A stretch of 64,000 nt of DNA from Neurospora tetraspora (Eukaryota > Ascomycota > Sordariomycetes > Sordariales > Sordariaceae), in contig NW_026944385.1 in the NCBI RefSeq assembly GCF_033439725.1, positions 3,195,001-3,259,000 on the forward strand, written 5' to 3'. The translations under genes and the position numbers were made by a program. Below the pieces are notes generated by a model, which had not been told where the DNA came from, did no database searches, and was given only the letters and a program-made list of their open reading frames with translations. Positions 1 to 11,930 of this stretch are shown piece by piece. The stretch's first letter is position 1; each line of letters starts with the position of its first letter.

Positions 1-2
1 CT

Positions 3-3000
3 GGCCAGCAAGCTCTTTCCCTTCTGGGTCATGACGCGGTTGCTGCCGCAAAGGCCACCGAGGAAGAGCCTCGCAGATTCGACTGGCGGGACGAGTCCGA
101 GGGAGGTCAGGTCATTATCTGGCTGAACAACATTGAAAAGGACAAACGTTACGCTGAGTATGCTCCTTCGGTCTGGGCTTTGATTCAGCACTTTGGACAA
201 GGATTACCTCAAGTTCGCAAAGACCTTTTCAACCTTGTTGTTCCTGTAGACTTCACCAAGGCGGATGATGTTACGCTAGTCACCAGACAGCTCCTTGCTT
301 TCATGAAGCGAGGCATTCCCGTCCGGTTTGGCCTTGTCCCCCTGACTCCCACAGGCGAGGCCATTGAACAGGCCAAGGTCCTGTACCATCTTCTCAAGAC
401 TTATGGTTTGGCTGCCATGTCTACTTACCTGGAAAAGTCTCTTGAAGCTTCTAGTACTGATAAGCCGAACGCGGACATCTTCAACCTGGCCATCAAGGAC
501 CGTGAGATTCGCCCGGACCATGAGGCGCTACCGCTCAAGGACATCTTTGCCTCCGAGGAATTGGAAAAGCAGATCCACCGCGCGAAGCACTGGTGTGAAC
601 GCCTCAGGGCTGATACCGAAATCCCTCCTGCTTTCATCAACGGCTTCGCCATCCCCCGCGAAGAAGATTGGCTTCGGAATATGAACCACAAGCTTATGGT
701 GGACCTCCAAATGTTGCAACAGGCGGTCTATTATAGCAAGGTTAATGATCACACCGATGTCCCTGGCTTCTTCCTGGAGAACGCCATTGCTCGGCGCAAT
801 ACCTTCATATACCCCGAGAATCCCAACGCCATCAAGGTACTGGACGTCAATAAGGTGTATAGCGAACACCAACGTCTGTTCAGCAAGGTGCCTGTGGTTG
901 AAGCAGATGAAAGTGCCCCCAAGGAAGATTGGGCAGTGCTTACAGTTGTCACGAACCTTGATAGCGTTGAGGGCCAGAAGCTCCTTTACTTTGCCCTGCG
1001 TTTCCGCCAGGAACATCGGGGAGTTCGCCTCGATATTATCCATAACCCCGCTGACCTGACCAACTCGCCTTCTATTATGAACCAGCGCGTCAAGGCCAGT
1101 GAGGGAAGTCTTTTGAAGGTTGCCAGCCTCGTCGAGCTTGAAACCATTCTCGAGGAGGGCACGCCTGAGGCGGATCAAGAGTTTGACGCTGACCTTACTA
1201 ACTTCCTCTCCAGCTTCAACTTGAAGTCTGGAGATAACGTACTCATCCTCAATGGCCGTATAGTCGGTCCTATCGCATCGGCAAACGACTTCGTCAAGGA
1301 GGACTTTGCTGAGTTCCTTCGAACGGAACGTACAAACCGCATCCTTCCGGTTTACAAGGCAATTGAGGATCTTGGACTGAGTGATAAGGTCTCTGGACCC
1401 TTGGCTGCTGCCAAGCTGACCTCGGTCACTGCTCTCTCGGGCATCTCAGATACTCCCCACGGCATCTTTGATTCTGCCACACCCATCAGGACAACGGCTT
1501 ACAACAAGTGGAACACCACGTACACCTCCTTCGAGGTCGGTAATCCCGAGACCGCCACTATCTTCTTTGTCGCGGCCATCAACCCTGCTAGCGAGATGGG
1601 CCAGAAGTGGGCTCCCATCCTCAAGGTTCTTTCGGAACTCGAGGGTGTTCATCTGCAAGTATTCCTAAACCCGCAGACCGAACTGTCAGAGCTCCCCGTC
1701 AAAAGGTTCTACCGTTACGTCCTAGAGTCTGCTCCCAGCTTCGAGGCAAGCGGCAAGGTGAAAGCCTTGTCGGCGACCTTCAACGGAGTACCGCCCGAGA
1801 CACTCCTCGTCGCCGGCATGGACGTCCCGCCTGCTTGGCTCGTCACCTCCAAGGTATCCGTCGACGATCTCGACAACCTTCGGCTCAAGGACATCAAGGC
1901 CAAGAGAAACACAGAGCACGTAGAAGCCATCTACGAGTTAAGAAACATTCTGATCGAAGGCCACTCCCGCGAATTCCCAGCCGCCTCACCCCCGCGCGGC
2001 GTGCAGCTCGTTCTAGCAACCGAGAAAGACCCCCACTTCGCCGACACCATCATCATGGCCAACCTCGGATACTTCCAGTTCAAGGCCAACCCGGGCATCT
2101 ACAACATCCACCTCAAGGAGGGCCGTAGCTCCGACATCTTCACCCTCGACAGCGTCGGCGCCCAAGGCTGGTCCCCCGTCCCCGGCGACGAAACCACCGA
2201 GGTGGCCTTGCTCTCCTTCCAGGGCGCCACGCTCTACCCGCGCCTGATTCGCAAGCCAGGCATGGAGCGCGAAGACGTCCTCCAGGACTCCCCCAAGGAA
2301 GAAGAATCCTTCGTCTCCAAGGGTCTCAAGTTCGCCGAGGGCCTTTTCGGTACCAAAAAGCAACCCACCGAGAAATCCATCTCCGAAAAAGAGCAACACG
2401 CCGAAATCAACATCTTCTCCGTCGCCTCCGGCCACCTCTACGAGCGCATGCTCTCCATCATGATCCTCTCCGTCATGAAGCACACGACCCACACGGTCAA
2501 GTTCTGGTTCATCGAGCAATTCCTCTCTCCCTCGTTCAAATCCTTCCTCCCCCTTTTGAGTGCCGAATACGGGTTCCAGTACGAAATGGTCGCCTACAAA
2601 TGGCCGCACTGGCTGCGCCACCAATCGGAAAAACAGCGCGAGATCTGGGGCTACAAAATATTATTCCTCGACGTGTTATTCCCCCTGTCCCTAGAAAAAG
2701 TCATCTTCGTCGACGCCGACCAGATCGTTCGCACAGACATGTACGACCTCGTCACGCTCGACCTCGAGGGCGCCCCCTACGGATTTACTCCGATGTGCGA
2801 CTCCCGCACCGAAATGGAAGGTTTCCGGTTCTGGAAGACCGGGTACTGGGCTAATTACTTGCGAGGACAACCGTACCACATCTCAGCTTTGTACGTCGTC
2901 GATCTGCGTCGCTTCCGCGAGCTGGCGGCTGGCGATCGGCTGAGACAGCAATACCATACGCTGAGCGCGGACCCGAATTCGCTGAGCAATCTGGACCAGG

Positions 3001-3305
3001 ATCTGCCGAATCATATGCAGTTCCAGATCCCCATCAAGAGCCTGCCGCAGGAGTGGCTGTGGTGCGAGACGTGGTGTAGTGATGAGACGCTGCAAAAGGC
3101 CAAGACGATTGATTTGTGTAATAATCCGCTGACGAAGGAGCCCAAGTTGGAGAGGGCGAGGAGGCAGGTGCCTGAGTGGACGGTTTATGATGAGGAGGTT
3201 GCGGGGTTGGCTAAGAGGGTGAAGGAACAGAAGGAACAGGAGGAGAAGGTTGAGGAAGTGGTGGAGGAACATGAGAAGACGGAGCATGTGATTGATGAGT
3301 TGTAG
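3..3305 (+). CDS. UDP-glucose:glycoprotein glucosyltransferase (UGGT), 5'-truncated by the window edge
   Basis: Reading frame 3 is open from base 3 to the TAG at 3303-3305, giving 1100 C-terminal residues. Family members are about 1500 residues, so roughly a quarter is missing. UGGT is the ER-lumen folding sensor: it re-glucosylates N-glycans of misfolded glycoproteins so that they rebind calnexin. The first ~790 residues match the thioredoxin-like and beta-sandwich sensor region. The last ~290 form the GT24 catalytic domain, starting at EINIFSVASGHLYERML (about residue 800) with the metal-binding VDADQ (DxD) near residue 903 and the conserved NLDQDLPN and LPQEWLWCETWC blocks. After a Lys/Glu-rich tail the protein ends in IDEL, an HDEL/KDEL-like ER-retrieval signal. 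No introns are visible in this part. The gene converges on the RAD54 gene, with 484 bp between stop codons. Confidence 0.95.
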   Translation, partial: GQQALSLLGHDAVAAAKATEEEPRRFDWRDESEGGQVIIWLNNIEKDKRYAEYAPSVWALIQHFGQGLPQVRKDLFNLVVPVDFTKADDVTLVTRQLLAFMKRGIPVRFGLVPLTPTGEAIEQAKVLYHLLKTYGLAAMSTYLEKSLEASSTDKPNADIFNLAIKDREIRPDHEALPLKDIFASEELEKQIHRAKHWCERLRADTEIPPAFINGFAIPREEDWLRNMNHKLMVDLQMLQQAVYYSKVNDHTDVPGFFLENAIARRNTFIYPENPNAIKVLDVNKVYSEHQRLFSKVPVVEADESAPKEDWAVLTVVTNLDSVEGQKLLYFALRFRQEHRGVRLDIIHNPADLTNSPSIMNQRVKASEGSLLKVASLVELETILEEGTPEADQEFDADLTNFLSSFNLKSGDNVLILNGRIVGPIASANDFVKEDFAEFLRTERTNRILPVYKAIEDLGLSDKVSGPLAAAKLTSVTALSGISDTPHGIFDSATPIRTTAYNKWNTTYTSFEVGNPETATIFFVAAINPASEMGQKWAPILKVLSELEGVHLQVFLNPQTELSELPVKRFYRYVLESAPSFEASGKVKALSATFNGVPPETLLVAGMDVPPAWLVTSKVSVDDLDNLRLKDIKAKRNTEHVEAIYELRNILIEGHSREFPAASPPRGVQLVLATEKDPHFADTIIMANLGYFQFKANPGIYNIHLKEGRSSDIFTLDSVGAQGWSPVPGDETTEVALLSFQGATLYPRLIRKPGMEREDVLQDSPKEEESFVSKGLKFAEGLFGTKKQPTEKSISEKEQHAEINIFSVASGHLYERMLSIMILSVMKHTTHTVKFWFIEQFLSPSFKSFLPLLSAEYGFQYEMVAYKWPHWLRHQSEKQREIWGYKILFLDVLFPLSLEKVIFVDADQIVRTDMYDLVTLDLEGAPYGFTPMCDSRTEMEGFRFWKTGYWANYLRGQPYHISALYVVDLRRFRELAAGDRLRQQYHTLSADPNSLSNLDQDLPNHMQFQIPIKSLPQEWLWCETWCSDETLQKAKTIDLCNNPLTKEPKLERARRQVPEWTVYDEEVAGLAKRVKEQKEQEEKVEEVVEEHEKTEHVIDEL

Positions 3306-3789
3306 ATATGTAAGAGCGTGGGTGGAATGGGTGAATGGGTGTTTGGGGCCATGAACGTAGTAGGATGAGAGTCTAGTGAATAAGATAGAATCTATATACA
3401 CACCTACCTACCGCGTTCTTCCCGCACACCCAACATGAGTTCATGAACATGGAAAATTCCGCTATGTTGTCGACAAACAAGCCATTGGGGTCATTCCTAG
3501 CCCTGCTAGGTAATGTAAGGATGGATAAAAGAACATGAGGACCAGGCTACTAGTACATCAAGTAATGATTGTCATAAGAGTCTAATGATATGTATGTCTG
3601 CAATCCTCACATAACACGCCCGAAACACCAAAACACCGTACGCTACATGATATTTGTCTCTCCACTGAATCCCACCATCCGACACCTAAAACTCCCCCCA
3701 CACACACATGCTCCAGGTATTACTCTGATCATCTTATCCATCACCCCCAACCTTCCCCAACATAAAATAAAGAAACAAAAACCACCCGC
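3306..3789. other. convergent intergenic spacer
   Basis: This is the 3' flank shared by the UGGT gene (+) and the RAD54 gene (-). It should hold both 3' UTRs and polyadenylation signals. A/T-rich stretches such as 'cataaaataaagaaacaaaa' near 3760-3780 are compatible with this. I see no gene. Confidence 0.6.
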
Positions 3790-6367
3790 TCAATGAGAAA
3801 TATACTGAAACACAGCACTAACATCCCTCTCCCCAACCTCCTGCCTCAACAAATGATCATGAATACCCTTTATCCCACCACTTCCCCCGTTCGGGTCTCC
3901 CTTCCCATTCTTCTCCTCACCACCCTCATAATGATTAACAAAGTGATTCCAAGTACTAGTATCACCATACAGCATCGCCTGCGCCTTAATATACTGCCTC
4001 CCATCCGGTTTGCACCTCTTACACTTGAACGTGTCATGGGTATCGCTCTTGGTCCCCGGTCTATAAGTAAACAGCTCGCGCAGCGAGTCAAGAGAAAAGT
4101 GTCTCTCCACATCCTCGGCGCTGTCGACGACGCATGATGATAGTGATTGCTTGTGGCTCTGCCTCTGGAAAATTTTCTCTTCAATGGTGCCCGTGGCGAT
4201 GAAGCGGTAGACAAAACAGTCCTTCTTCTGGCCGTCACGCCACACGCGCGCCAGGGCTTGCTGATCGGCTGCTGGGTTCCAGTCCGGGTCGAAGAGGACG
4301 AGCCGGTTGGCCCCGATCAGGTTGAGGCCGCACCCGCCGGCTTTGGAAGAGAGCAAGAAGACGAACTCGTCACCTTCGGGGTCGTTAAACTTGTCGACCA
4401 GCTTCTGCCGCTTGTTGACGTTCATGGTGCCGTCTAGTCGGAGACAGCCGTATTGCCGGTTGCGGCAGAGACGCTCGAAAAGGTCCAGGGTTTGCGTGTA
4501 GTTGCTGATGAGCACGATCTTGTCGTTGGTGTCGGCGCGGATGCGGGCCAGCATGCGGTCGAGCACTTGCATCTTGCCGGAGTACCAGGGCTTGACGTCG
4601 CGGTCGCGGCCGCGCGCTTCCTTGGGTACATAGTCGTCTGGCCAGCAGTGCTCACAGCCGGGCAGATCGGCCGACAGGTCGAGCAGGTCTGGGTGGTTAC
4701 AGAGCTTCTTGAGGATGTTGATGGCCTTGAGAGGTTGAGAGCCCTTGCCGCGCAGGAGAGCTTGGATGTCGGGAGAGGCAACAAAATAGTTGTACAAATC
4801 CAGCTGGAAGGGAGCGAGGTTGCAGAAAACCACGTGCTCGTACTTCACGGGGAGGTACTTGGACAGAATGTCGTTGGTACGACGAATGATGAACTTGTTG
4901 ACGATGGCGAGAAGTTCAGCCAGGCACTCGTCACCACGCTTCCGGTCAGCTTCCGAGGCGTCAGCATCGCGGCCACGCAAGATGGGGATTTCGAAACGTT
5001 TGCGAAACTCGAGACGAGTACCGAGGAGATCTGGGTTAGCAAAGCTGATGAGAGCAAAGTACTCTGACAAGTCATTCTGAATGGGTGTACCAGACAGGAT
5101 AACCCTCCTCGAGACATTCAAGCTGTTCAAGGCACTGAACGTCTGGCTGTCTCCGTTCTTCAGACGATGACCCTCGTCGCAAAGCATCAGACCAATGGGA
5201 GTCCCCTTAAGCTCCTCCACATTGAGCCTCAGCGTCTCGTACGAAACAATAATCACCGGCCTCGTCACAGACCGCCCACTGGCAATCGCCCACTGGCGCA
5301 GCTGTCTGGTCAATTCCTCCTTGGAAGCCTTCCCGTCAATGGCAAAAGGCGTGATCGCATCCGCGCCTAACCACTTGACCAACTCATTCGCCCAATTCCT
5401 GACCAAACTCGACGGACACGCCACAATCGCCTTTTGAATCGTCGACTTTCCAGCATCCGGTGACTGCTTCAACAGCGTCCACAGCAGCGTGATGCACTGC
5501 AGCGTCTTTCCCAAACCCATCTCGTCCGCCATGATACACCCATTCGCCTTCTCATCGATCATGCCCGTCACACACCGGTACATGAACCTGACACCCTCGA
5601 TCTGATGCGGCCGCAGCACCTTGGCCAGCCTGGGATCGATCACCACCGGAACCCTGGGGTGTTCGCCCTCGACTTTCTTCTTGATGCCCAGAATCTCCGA
5701 CAGACTCTTGTGCACCAGCGGCGCATCAACTTTCACCTCTGGTGTCTCCTCTTTCTTTTTCTCCTCAATCGCCTTCGGCGATACATCCTTGGGCTTATCA
5801 TCCACCGTCGGATCATACAACACAATAGCGAACTCGTCGCAAGGGTCATGCAGCGGCTTAGCCACAAACACGGCGCCCTGCCTCAGGCCGAGCGTGGGCG
5901 GCGGCCGGTTCGGGTTGTACGCGGTCGTGTTCTTGTTGATCAGGGGAACCGAGAAGGCCTTGCGGAAGACCTGACTCTTGTCCTTGACTGCGAACACGGG
6001 GAACTTGTTGGCGTCGCGGTTGGCGAGGGCGAGCCGGTCGGCGTTGGTGTAAGGTTTGTCGGCGCCATCTTCGTCGTCTTCGCCACCAGCACCTTTATAA
6101 TCGATCTTGCGGCGCTTGCGAGCGGGTCGGTCGACGGCTACGGTGCGGGTTGCGGAGCCGGGGCATTTGAAGGGTTTGGTGAGTTTGTCGAGCGATTGAG
6201 GCGTGGGGAACTTGCTGCGTTGGGTGAGAGCGAGACTGTTGGTGTTGTTGTTCTTGGAGGCGGGCTTGGGTGTCGAGACCATGGATGCTGTCCTATCGAG
6301 TTTCAATGGTGTTAGTATTCGTTTTGTGGTGAGTGTGGAACGCATGGGAGGAAGTGTCTGCTTACAT
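3790..6367 (-). CDS. mus-25: RAD54-type Swi2/Snf2 DNA translocase (homologous recombination)
   Basis: This is the Rad54 ATPase that remodels DNA and stimulates Rad51 strand exchange in the nucleus. The best model is join(3790..6292, 6366..6367), 834 aa, with one 73-nt intron (6293-6365; donor GTAAGC, CTAAC branch, ATAG acceptor). Splicing joins AT|G to make the start codon, giving MTASMVSTPKPAS. If the intron is not used, ATG at 6282 would start an 830-aa protein. Visible motifs: Walker A in DEMGLGKT (about residue 257), DEGH box (about 372), SGTPIQNDLSEYF, and the C-terminal helicase block SSKAGGCGLNLIGANRLVLF followed by DPDWNPAADQQALARVWRDGQ (about 650-690). A basic N-terminus (RKRRKIDYKG) and a C-terminal FKCKRCKPDGRQ cysteine pair favour Rad54 over Rdh54. 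The symbol applies if the organism is Neurospora, where mus-25 is the RAD54 gene. Confidence 0.93.
6293..6365 (-). other. intron splitting the RAD54 start codon (predicted)
   Basis: On the minus strand the sequence reads AT|GTAAGC ... CTAACACC ... GATAG|GACAGC. The 73-nt length, GTAAGC donor and CTAAC branch sequence about 20 nt before the acceptor fit fungal introns. It is not a multiple of three, and only the spliced form puts the ATG in frame with the RAD54 coding sequence. Unspliced, the same ATG is followed at once by TAA. Confidence 0.65.
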
Positions 6368-7039
6368 CTTCGCTGTCGGCCTTGGTAGCTCCTAGGAACA
6401 ACGCTTGACTTGGTTTCCAGGCTCGTCACTCAAGAGAACGGGACTTGACCGAAATGTCTGAAGGCAAATTAAAGGAAAAGGGAAGTAGCGAGCTTGAGGC
6501 AGGACGAGGGCGATTGGCGCCTGCTTAGTTAACAATGTTGACTAAACAGACGCGTAGAAAAGGTGGGGGCGAATCGCGCCTTCCTCACACGATGTCAGAT
6601 GATCTTGCCAAGACATGCTGCCTTAACTGCAACTCCTAACCCCCTTTTACTTGGTCCCACTTTGGGCCAGTAACGGCTCCTGATTGGTCACTTGGTCTGA
6701 CCACCAAGAAAGCCGTCCTCGTCTTCCTCGATGAAGGCATTCACAAAATCACTCCTCAATGACATATTGACATGGACGAACAAGCGTCAGAAGGTATTAA
6801 AGATGTATTATCAAGCCGTAAATACCCCAGAAAGTAACAATAGACAGAAGTTGCCGTGCATGCATGCTCGCTTGCTCAATGCCATGATATAACGTAAAGA
6901 TGTGTGTTTGTGGTGTAGCAATGAATATTCCCGTCCTCATGAAGCCTCGCTTGTCAATCGTCGTCAAATCTCCTCAACGCCTTTTCCCCTCTTTCTCTTT
7001 CTTTCTATAACTTCGTGCCCAAGCTTCATGCCATTTCAT
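6368..7039. promoter_or_regulatory. RAD54 upstream region and 3' flank of the Sec7 gene
   Basis: This 672-bp spacer must contain the RAD54 promoter and 5' UTR and the 3' UTR of the Sec7-domain gene. I could not identify a specific damage-response element by eye. No other gene is supported. Confidence 0.4.
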
Positions 7040-10000
7040 TTAGACCTTGACCTCCCTTTCCAGCGACCCGTCCATGATCTCACCAGGTAAAGGTTCGCCT
7101 TCCCCATCACTGTCAACCACATCCTCACCCCTGGCCGCCCGTCTCGCGTTCTCCCTTTCACGGTAAATCTCCGACCTCCTCATCTCTGCCTCGCGCAGGC
7201 TTTCCACATACGTCCGGTACTTCACAATCTCGTTGAGGAGATGCTGGCTCTTCTTCTCCCAGTTGGTCATCGCCTTGGCCGCGTTCACCGACCGAGGCGA
7301 AAACGCCAACAGCATAGGACTCCTGAGCGAATTGTGTTTCTGAAAGTCCTCATCGAGGCTCCTGACGTACGCGATGAGATGCCCAAACTGTTCGCGCTCG
7401 GAAAGGGTGCTAGGCCGAAGGGACTGCGCTGGCGGTGTCCACTCGGCAATGTGAATCTTATCACCTGGTAGCTTCGAGGACGACGATGCACCGTTGGGAC
7501 GAGGTAGTGAGCCGCCGCCGCTAAACGTGAGACCGAGGGCGCCGCTGCTGGCCGAGCTTCCCGGCCGACCAAAGTCGAAAGAAGAGCTTCTAACACCGCG
7601 CCGACTTTGTAGCGAGGCACGGCTGCCCGAGATGGCACTACCAGCAGCTAGCGCTGCCATTGCCGATGCCGCGTTTGCTGCGCTGCCAGGGCGCGAATGA
7701 CCCTTGTGGTTGCTACTGACGCTGTTACTGGCAGGACGCCCGGTAATACCGCTGCCACCCGTATTGCCCAGGTCACCATTACTCTGGATGCCAGAAATCC
7801 GGGTCGTGTTGATGACCGCATCGCTCCAGCCGTATTCGATATTGGAGACACCGCCTATCATCGGATGGGTGCTCAACCGCGCGCTCCAATAGTTGGCTGT
7901 AGTCACAAACTCCCTGCAAATCTCGGCCGTTCCGACCTGGAACAAATGGAGCGCCCCGTTAGGTAACGACAAACACCAAACGTGCGGACGGGCTCGCGAA
8001 TAGCCTGGTGGCGGCATAATAGTCGCCAGTGTCTGGCGCAGCGAAAACGTGCCCATGTTTACCGCACTGTCCTGCCAGTTGCCACCACCAACAACTCCTC
8101 CTTTTTGCGCGTTGCTGCGCATTCCCCTTTTCCTGCTCGTGGATTTGTTTGGAGAGAAGGAGAACAAGCTTAGCTGTCCCTTCTGGATGACTGCAAATAC
8201 CTCGTTCCATGCGCGTTCCTTGGACCGTTTATCGGCGGTTTCCATGTGGTGCTTGTGCGTAACAATACCCTCCTTAACCCATGGTGGACCGGCTAATTCT
8301 AGAGACTCATCCTCCAGCAGCTCCGCGGTGTTGAAATCCTCCGTCTTGCTGATGGTGAGATCGAGTGTGTTGTCTTCGCGTATGATAGCCTGGCTAAGCG
8401 CATTTGCAAAACCAATCGATTGTTGAAAGTCGCCACGGATGGAGGAACCAAAAGAGTCCATGGACATGGTCGTATGGGTCCTACCCAGCGACGCTTTGCT
8501 CCATGTCGCCGAGGATTCGGTGGGGCTGAAAAGTGAGTTTCCGTCGTCAAAGCTAGTCCGGCTCGAATTAAAGCCGTTTCCAAAGCCTCTTGGCCTCGAC
8601 CGACTCTTTGAGTTCCATCTGGATGAATTGGCCTTGGCCCCTTCGGTTATCCTACCCCGAGTGGAAGCCATGCCTTCCGATGGCGCTTTACTCAGTACAC
8701 TAGGGCTCCGCTTGAGCACACCCATAACCGATAAGCTGCCTTGGGCGGTTGACGAGAGACTCGTCGTATTGGTGGCACCGCCAAATAACGGCAGGCTTTC
8801 GTCGCGGATGGATGAGTAGATGTCTTTGAGGACTGCTTCGACTTGCGATTCCCATCCCTTCAGGGGCCCATCAAAGGGCGCTCTTACGAGAGGCCCGCAA
8901 CTGTCGGAGGTAGACGAATCTGTTACTGCACCAAAGCCGGACGTCGGCCGTGCTGGTGGCTTGAAAGAATATCTGAAACTGTTGTGTTTGTTATCTTCAT
9001 TAGAGTTGCCACGGTTGCCCTCAACGCCAAGGCTTGCACCTTTGCCAGGTAGGATACTGGGACGTTCAAATGCTTCTGGAACCGAATCCTCGAGTGCCTG
9101 TCGGATCGTGGTCATGGTGTTCTTGATGAACTGGCTCTTGGTCATCTTTTGTTCAATATCAGCCATATGCAAGTCCGTATTGAGGAGCATGATGGAGTAG
9201 CAAATGGTGTGGATGATGTCTGTAACGGAATTTGTCAGCGGAAGAACAACGGTTGTCTTTCTTTCTTGGATTGTATTCGAGGCAGGACTTACCCATTGAT
9301 TTGAACCCATGGTTAGGATTGCATTCGCACCACCGGTTGGAGAAAGCGACCAGAATCCGATCAACCTGCTGGGTTTCAGCCCTCAAAAGGAGGCGGTTGC
9401 AAAGCTGCCGCAAACTAGCACAAACGCTCATGTTCTCAAACTCATAGTTTTCCATGTACGCCCGGAGCGTGCGTTGCCGAACTGGACCCTCCTCACCCAT
9501 CCATGCGGCCGCCTTGTCTCTGGCGATGAAGTCCTCATTACCTTCGTAAATCTTGAGCGCCTTCTGCCGGTCATCCTCGGTGGGGTCGCCGACCACGAAT
9601 TGTTCGGGTTCGTCGAGTTCTGACTTGCTAGCCGGGTTGATCGATTCGGCGGTCTTCAAGCCACCTGTGCCCAATCCCAGCGAAATAGGCTCGGCGCTAT
9701 CTACCCGTAAACTAGGCAAGCTGGGTTTCTTGCTGGCCTTGGTCGAGATCTTGGAGTTCTGACGAGCAGGGGCCTTCGAGTCCTCCTTTGGCTTGCCAAG
9801 ACTAGGATAGCTCTTCGACTTGGACACCGTCGGCGAAGAGGACCGTCTCTTCTTTTCCTTTTCTCGACCCGGCTTCATGCTTACTTTACGGGACTCGGTG
9901 CCAGAAACTCTCTTCTTTTGTTCGGGGCTGTATTCGCTCTCGCTATCATCGCGCAAGAATGATCTCGGAGGTGAAGTCATGGTTCGATCAAACGCCGGCC

Positions 10001-11930
10001 TGCCGGGCAGCTCTATCCGAGGCTGTTTGGCCTCAACCGAGTCGCTAGAAGAGTTAGGGTCGACGGCGCGGATCACGGCTTTCGGACTTGGTTCGTAATC
10101 GGGAGAGAAGCCTCTCTGGTAACTATCCTTGTTCCGTCTGATCTCCGGAGAATCCTCCAAAGACCTGTTTGGCGCGCCCGAGTCGGAGGCTTCTGTCGAC
10201 CGTAGAGGGGCATCGGCAGATGACTGAAAAATGGGACTATCTTGTAAGAACGGGTCCATAGCCCGCCTTAAGCTGCCACCCATGGGACTCGGCTCCGGCC
10301 TGGCCATCAGGGTGTTTGGCTTCATTCTGGCTGGCGACTTGTTCGGTATATGCGGGATCGGCGGTGGTTCCATTTCCGTGATGGACGTTTTCCGCCTCTT
10401 GAAAAAGGACGAAGTCTTCTTTTGCAGCGTATGTGTGACGGTCTGGGATGGCTCGCGAACAGGTGGGATCGTTGGCGACTTGAGCGAATCCGCCTTGATG
10501 CTCGAGCTGTCGTTGGCTGTCGATGACAGGTATGGGAACGTGGGCGGTGTTTGAGAGTTCGCCTTGGATGAGCTAAACATTCTGCGAAAAAAGCCAGATT
10601 TCTCCTTTGGTTGTTGTATGGCTTGTTGTATGGCGTTTATCGGGTTCTCAGGCATTGCATCCTTGGTCTTCTCGTAGCCGACATGGGGAGCAGGTGCTGC
10701 TTCCACGTCAAACGGAGGGATGGAAACCGGAGGAACGGAGGGAACAGCGCGTTGCGCATTGTATTTCACTTCGGACTGGCGCACCGTCGATGCGCTCTTT
10801 GAGGATCTCATGCTGCGTGGGCGATCGTTACTCGGGGCTTTGGGCGTTAGTTTGGAGCTGTTCTTTGTGTCGATGGGCGCAAGGACGGGCAATGACGGAA
10901 CCGTATTCAGCCTTCGTGGGCCGGCGGGGACATGAGGGGTGGGCGCGGCATCGTAGTCGTGCTCGTTGCCGTTGTCAAAAAGGGATTTTGAAAACTCAAT
11001 GTGCCACGGAGCCTGTTGACTGGTTGACGGCCTTGCGTCGCCGCAGTCGAAGCTGGATGATCTGCCAAAACCTCGGGCCCAGCGCTGACTGCCAAGGACC
11101 TGCGCATAGCCTGGGTCTATGCTGTTAGTGCTGCTGCCTTTGCTGCCCTTCCCGCCTCTCGAATGTATCGCCCGTGGTGTGCTACCCAGTTCGCGCATGC
11201 TGTTGATGCGACCCAGGCCTGATTGGTAGCCCGAACTGCTGTTACTCCGGCGCCTGCGGGACGACCTATCATCCGCCTCATAATCCGAGCTGTAAGTGTA
11301 TGCATGTCCACGACCTGCCCTCGAGTTGAACGACATTGTGCGAGCGGTGTCGTTTCCGTACGAGTACATGTTGGAATCGTCGAAAGCGTTCCGTGATCCG
11401 CCGAACGAGGTGCCCATCTGCTCCAATGACAGCTTGTCGAGCCCCAGGAGCATATTTGTGACCAGGGAATCGCGGGTAAACTGGCGGGGCGAGAGCGAGA
11501 GATCGTGCGAGTCACGATGGGGCGGGCGCGCCGGTTCGGGGGAGGGTTCGGAGGGGTGTTCGGAGGAGCAATCGGACTCTTTGTCCGACATGTTCGTGTC
11601 GACGGGTCCAAGACTGTAAAGAAAGGACTCGATATCGGCGGCGTTCCGCACGAGGGCCCTCAGCGAGCGGGCACCAGAGGGAGATCTTGTGCGCTCGGGG
11701 GGCGTAGACGGGTGGAAGGGGTGCGTCGCGGGCGTGCTTCGCAGAAATGAGTCGTCGCTGCTGTGCCTCCTGTGATGGCCGGTTGGGTGATGGCTCGTGT
11801 GATGACCGAGGTGGGAAGGGGGAGTCGGAGTATCTCTGGTGATGATCCTCAGGTCTACCCTTGGGTCGGGGTACTGGTTGTGGTTCCGCCTGGCATTCGC
11901 AATTCGGCGCGCCGTGTCTGGAGAATGCAT
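7040..11930 (-). CDS. Sec7-domain and PH-domain ARF guanine nucleotide exchange factor
   Basis: The model is join(7040..9219, 9293..11930): 1605 aa with one 73-nt intron (donor GTAAGT, acceptor TTACAG). The start is the ATG at 11930 (MHSPDTARRIANARR); the frame stays open further upstream but has no earlier ATG. The N-terminal ~740 residues are Ser/Pro/Arg-rich and look disordered. A Sec7 domain covers about 750-930, with the catalytic glutamic finger in RAETQQVDRI (about residue 849) and, across the splice junction, DIIHTICYSIMLLNTDLHMA. A split PH domain lies at about 1190-1340, and a C-terminal helical, charged segment at about 1490-1580. This architecture matches fungal Syt1/Sec73-type ARF-GEFs, which activate ARF GTPases on Golgi or endosomal membranes. 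The exact orthologue name is uncertain. Confidence 0.9.
9220..9292 (-). other. intron in the Sec7 domain
   Basis: The donor is GTAAGT right after the codons for GFKSM and the acceptor is ACAG before DIIHTICYS. Removing the 73 nt restores the conserved Sec7 core across the junction and makes the CDS exactly 1606 codons including the stop. Confidence 0.9.

Noticed and set aside
1607-2128. 173-codon frame on the same strand inside UGGT
   Set aside because: Arg/Pro-rich out-of-frame shadow of the true UGGT frame.
2013-2624. 203-codon antisense reading frame inside the UGGT gene
   Set aside because: Gly/Glu/Val-rich mirror of the codon bias of a well-supported gene, with no domain.
5605-6315. 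236-codon plus-strand frame opposite RAD54
   Set aside because: Overlaps the conserved RAD54 N-terminal half and has no similarity of its own.
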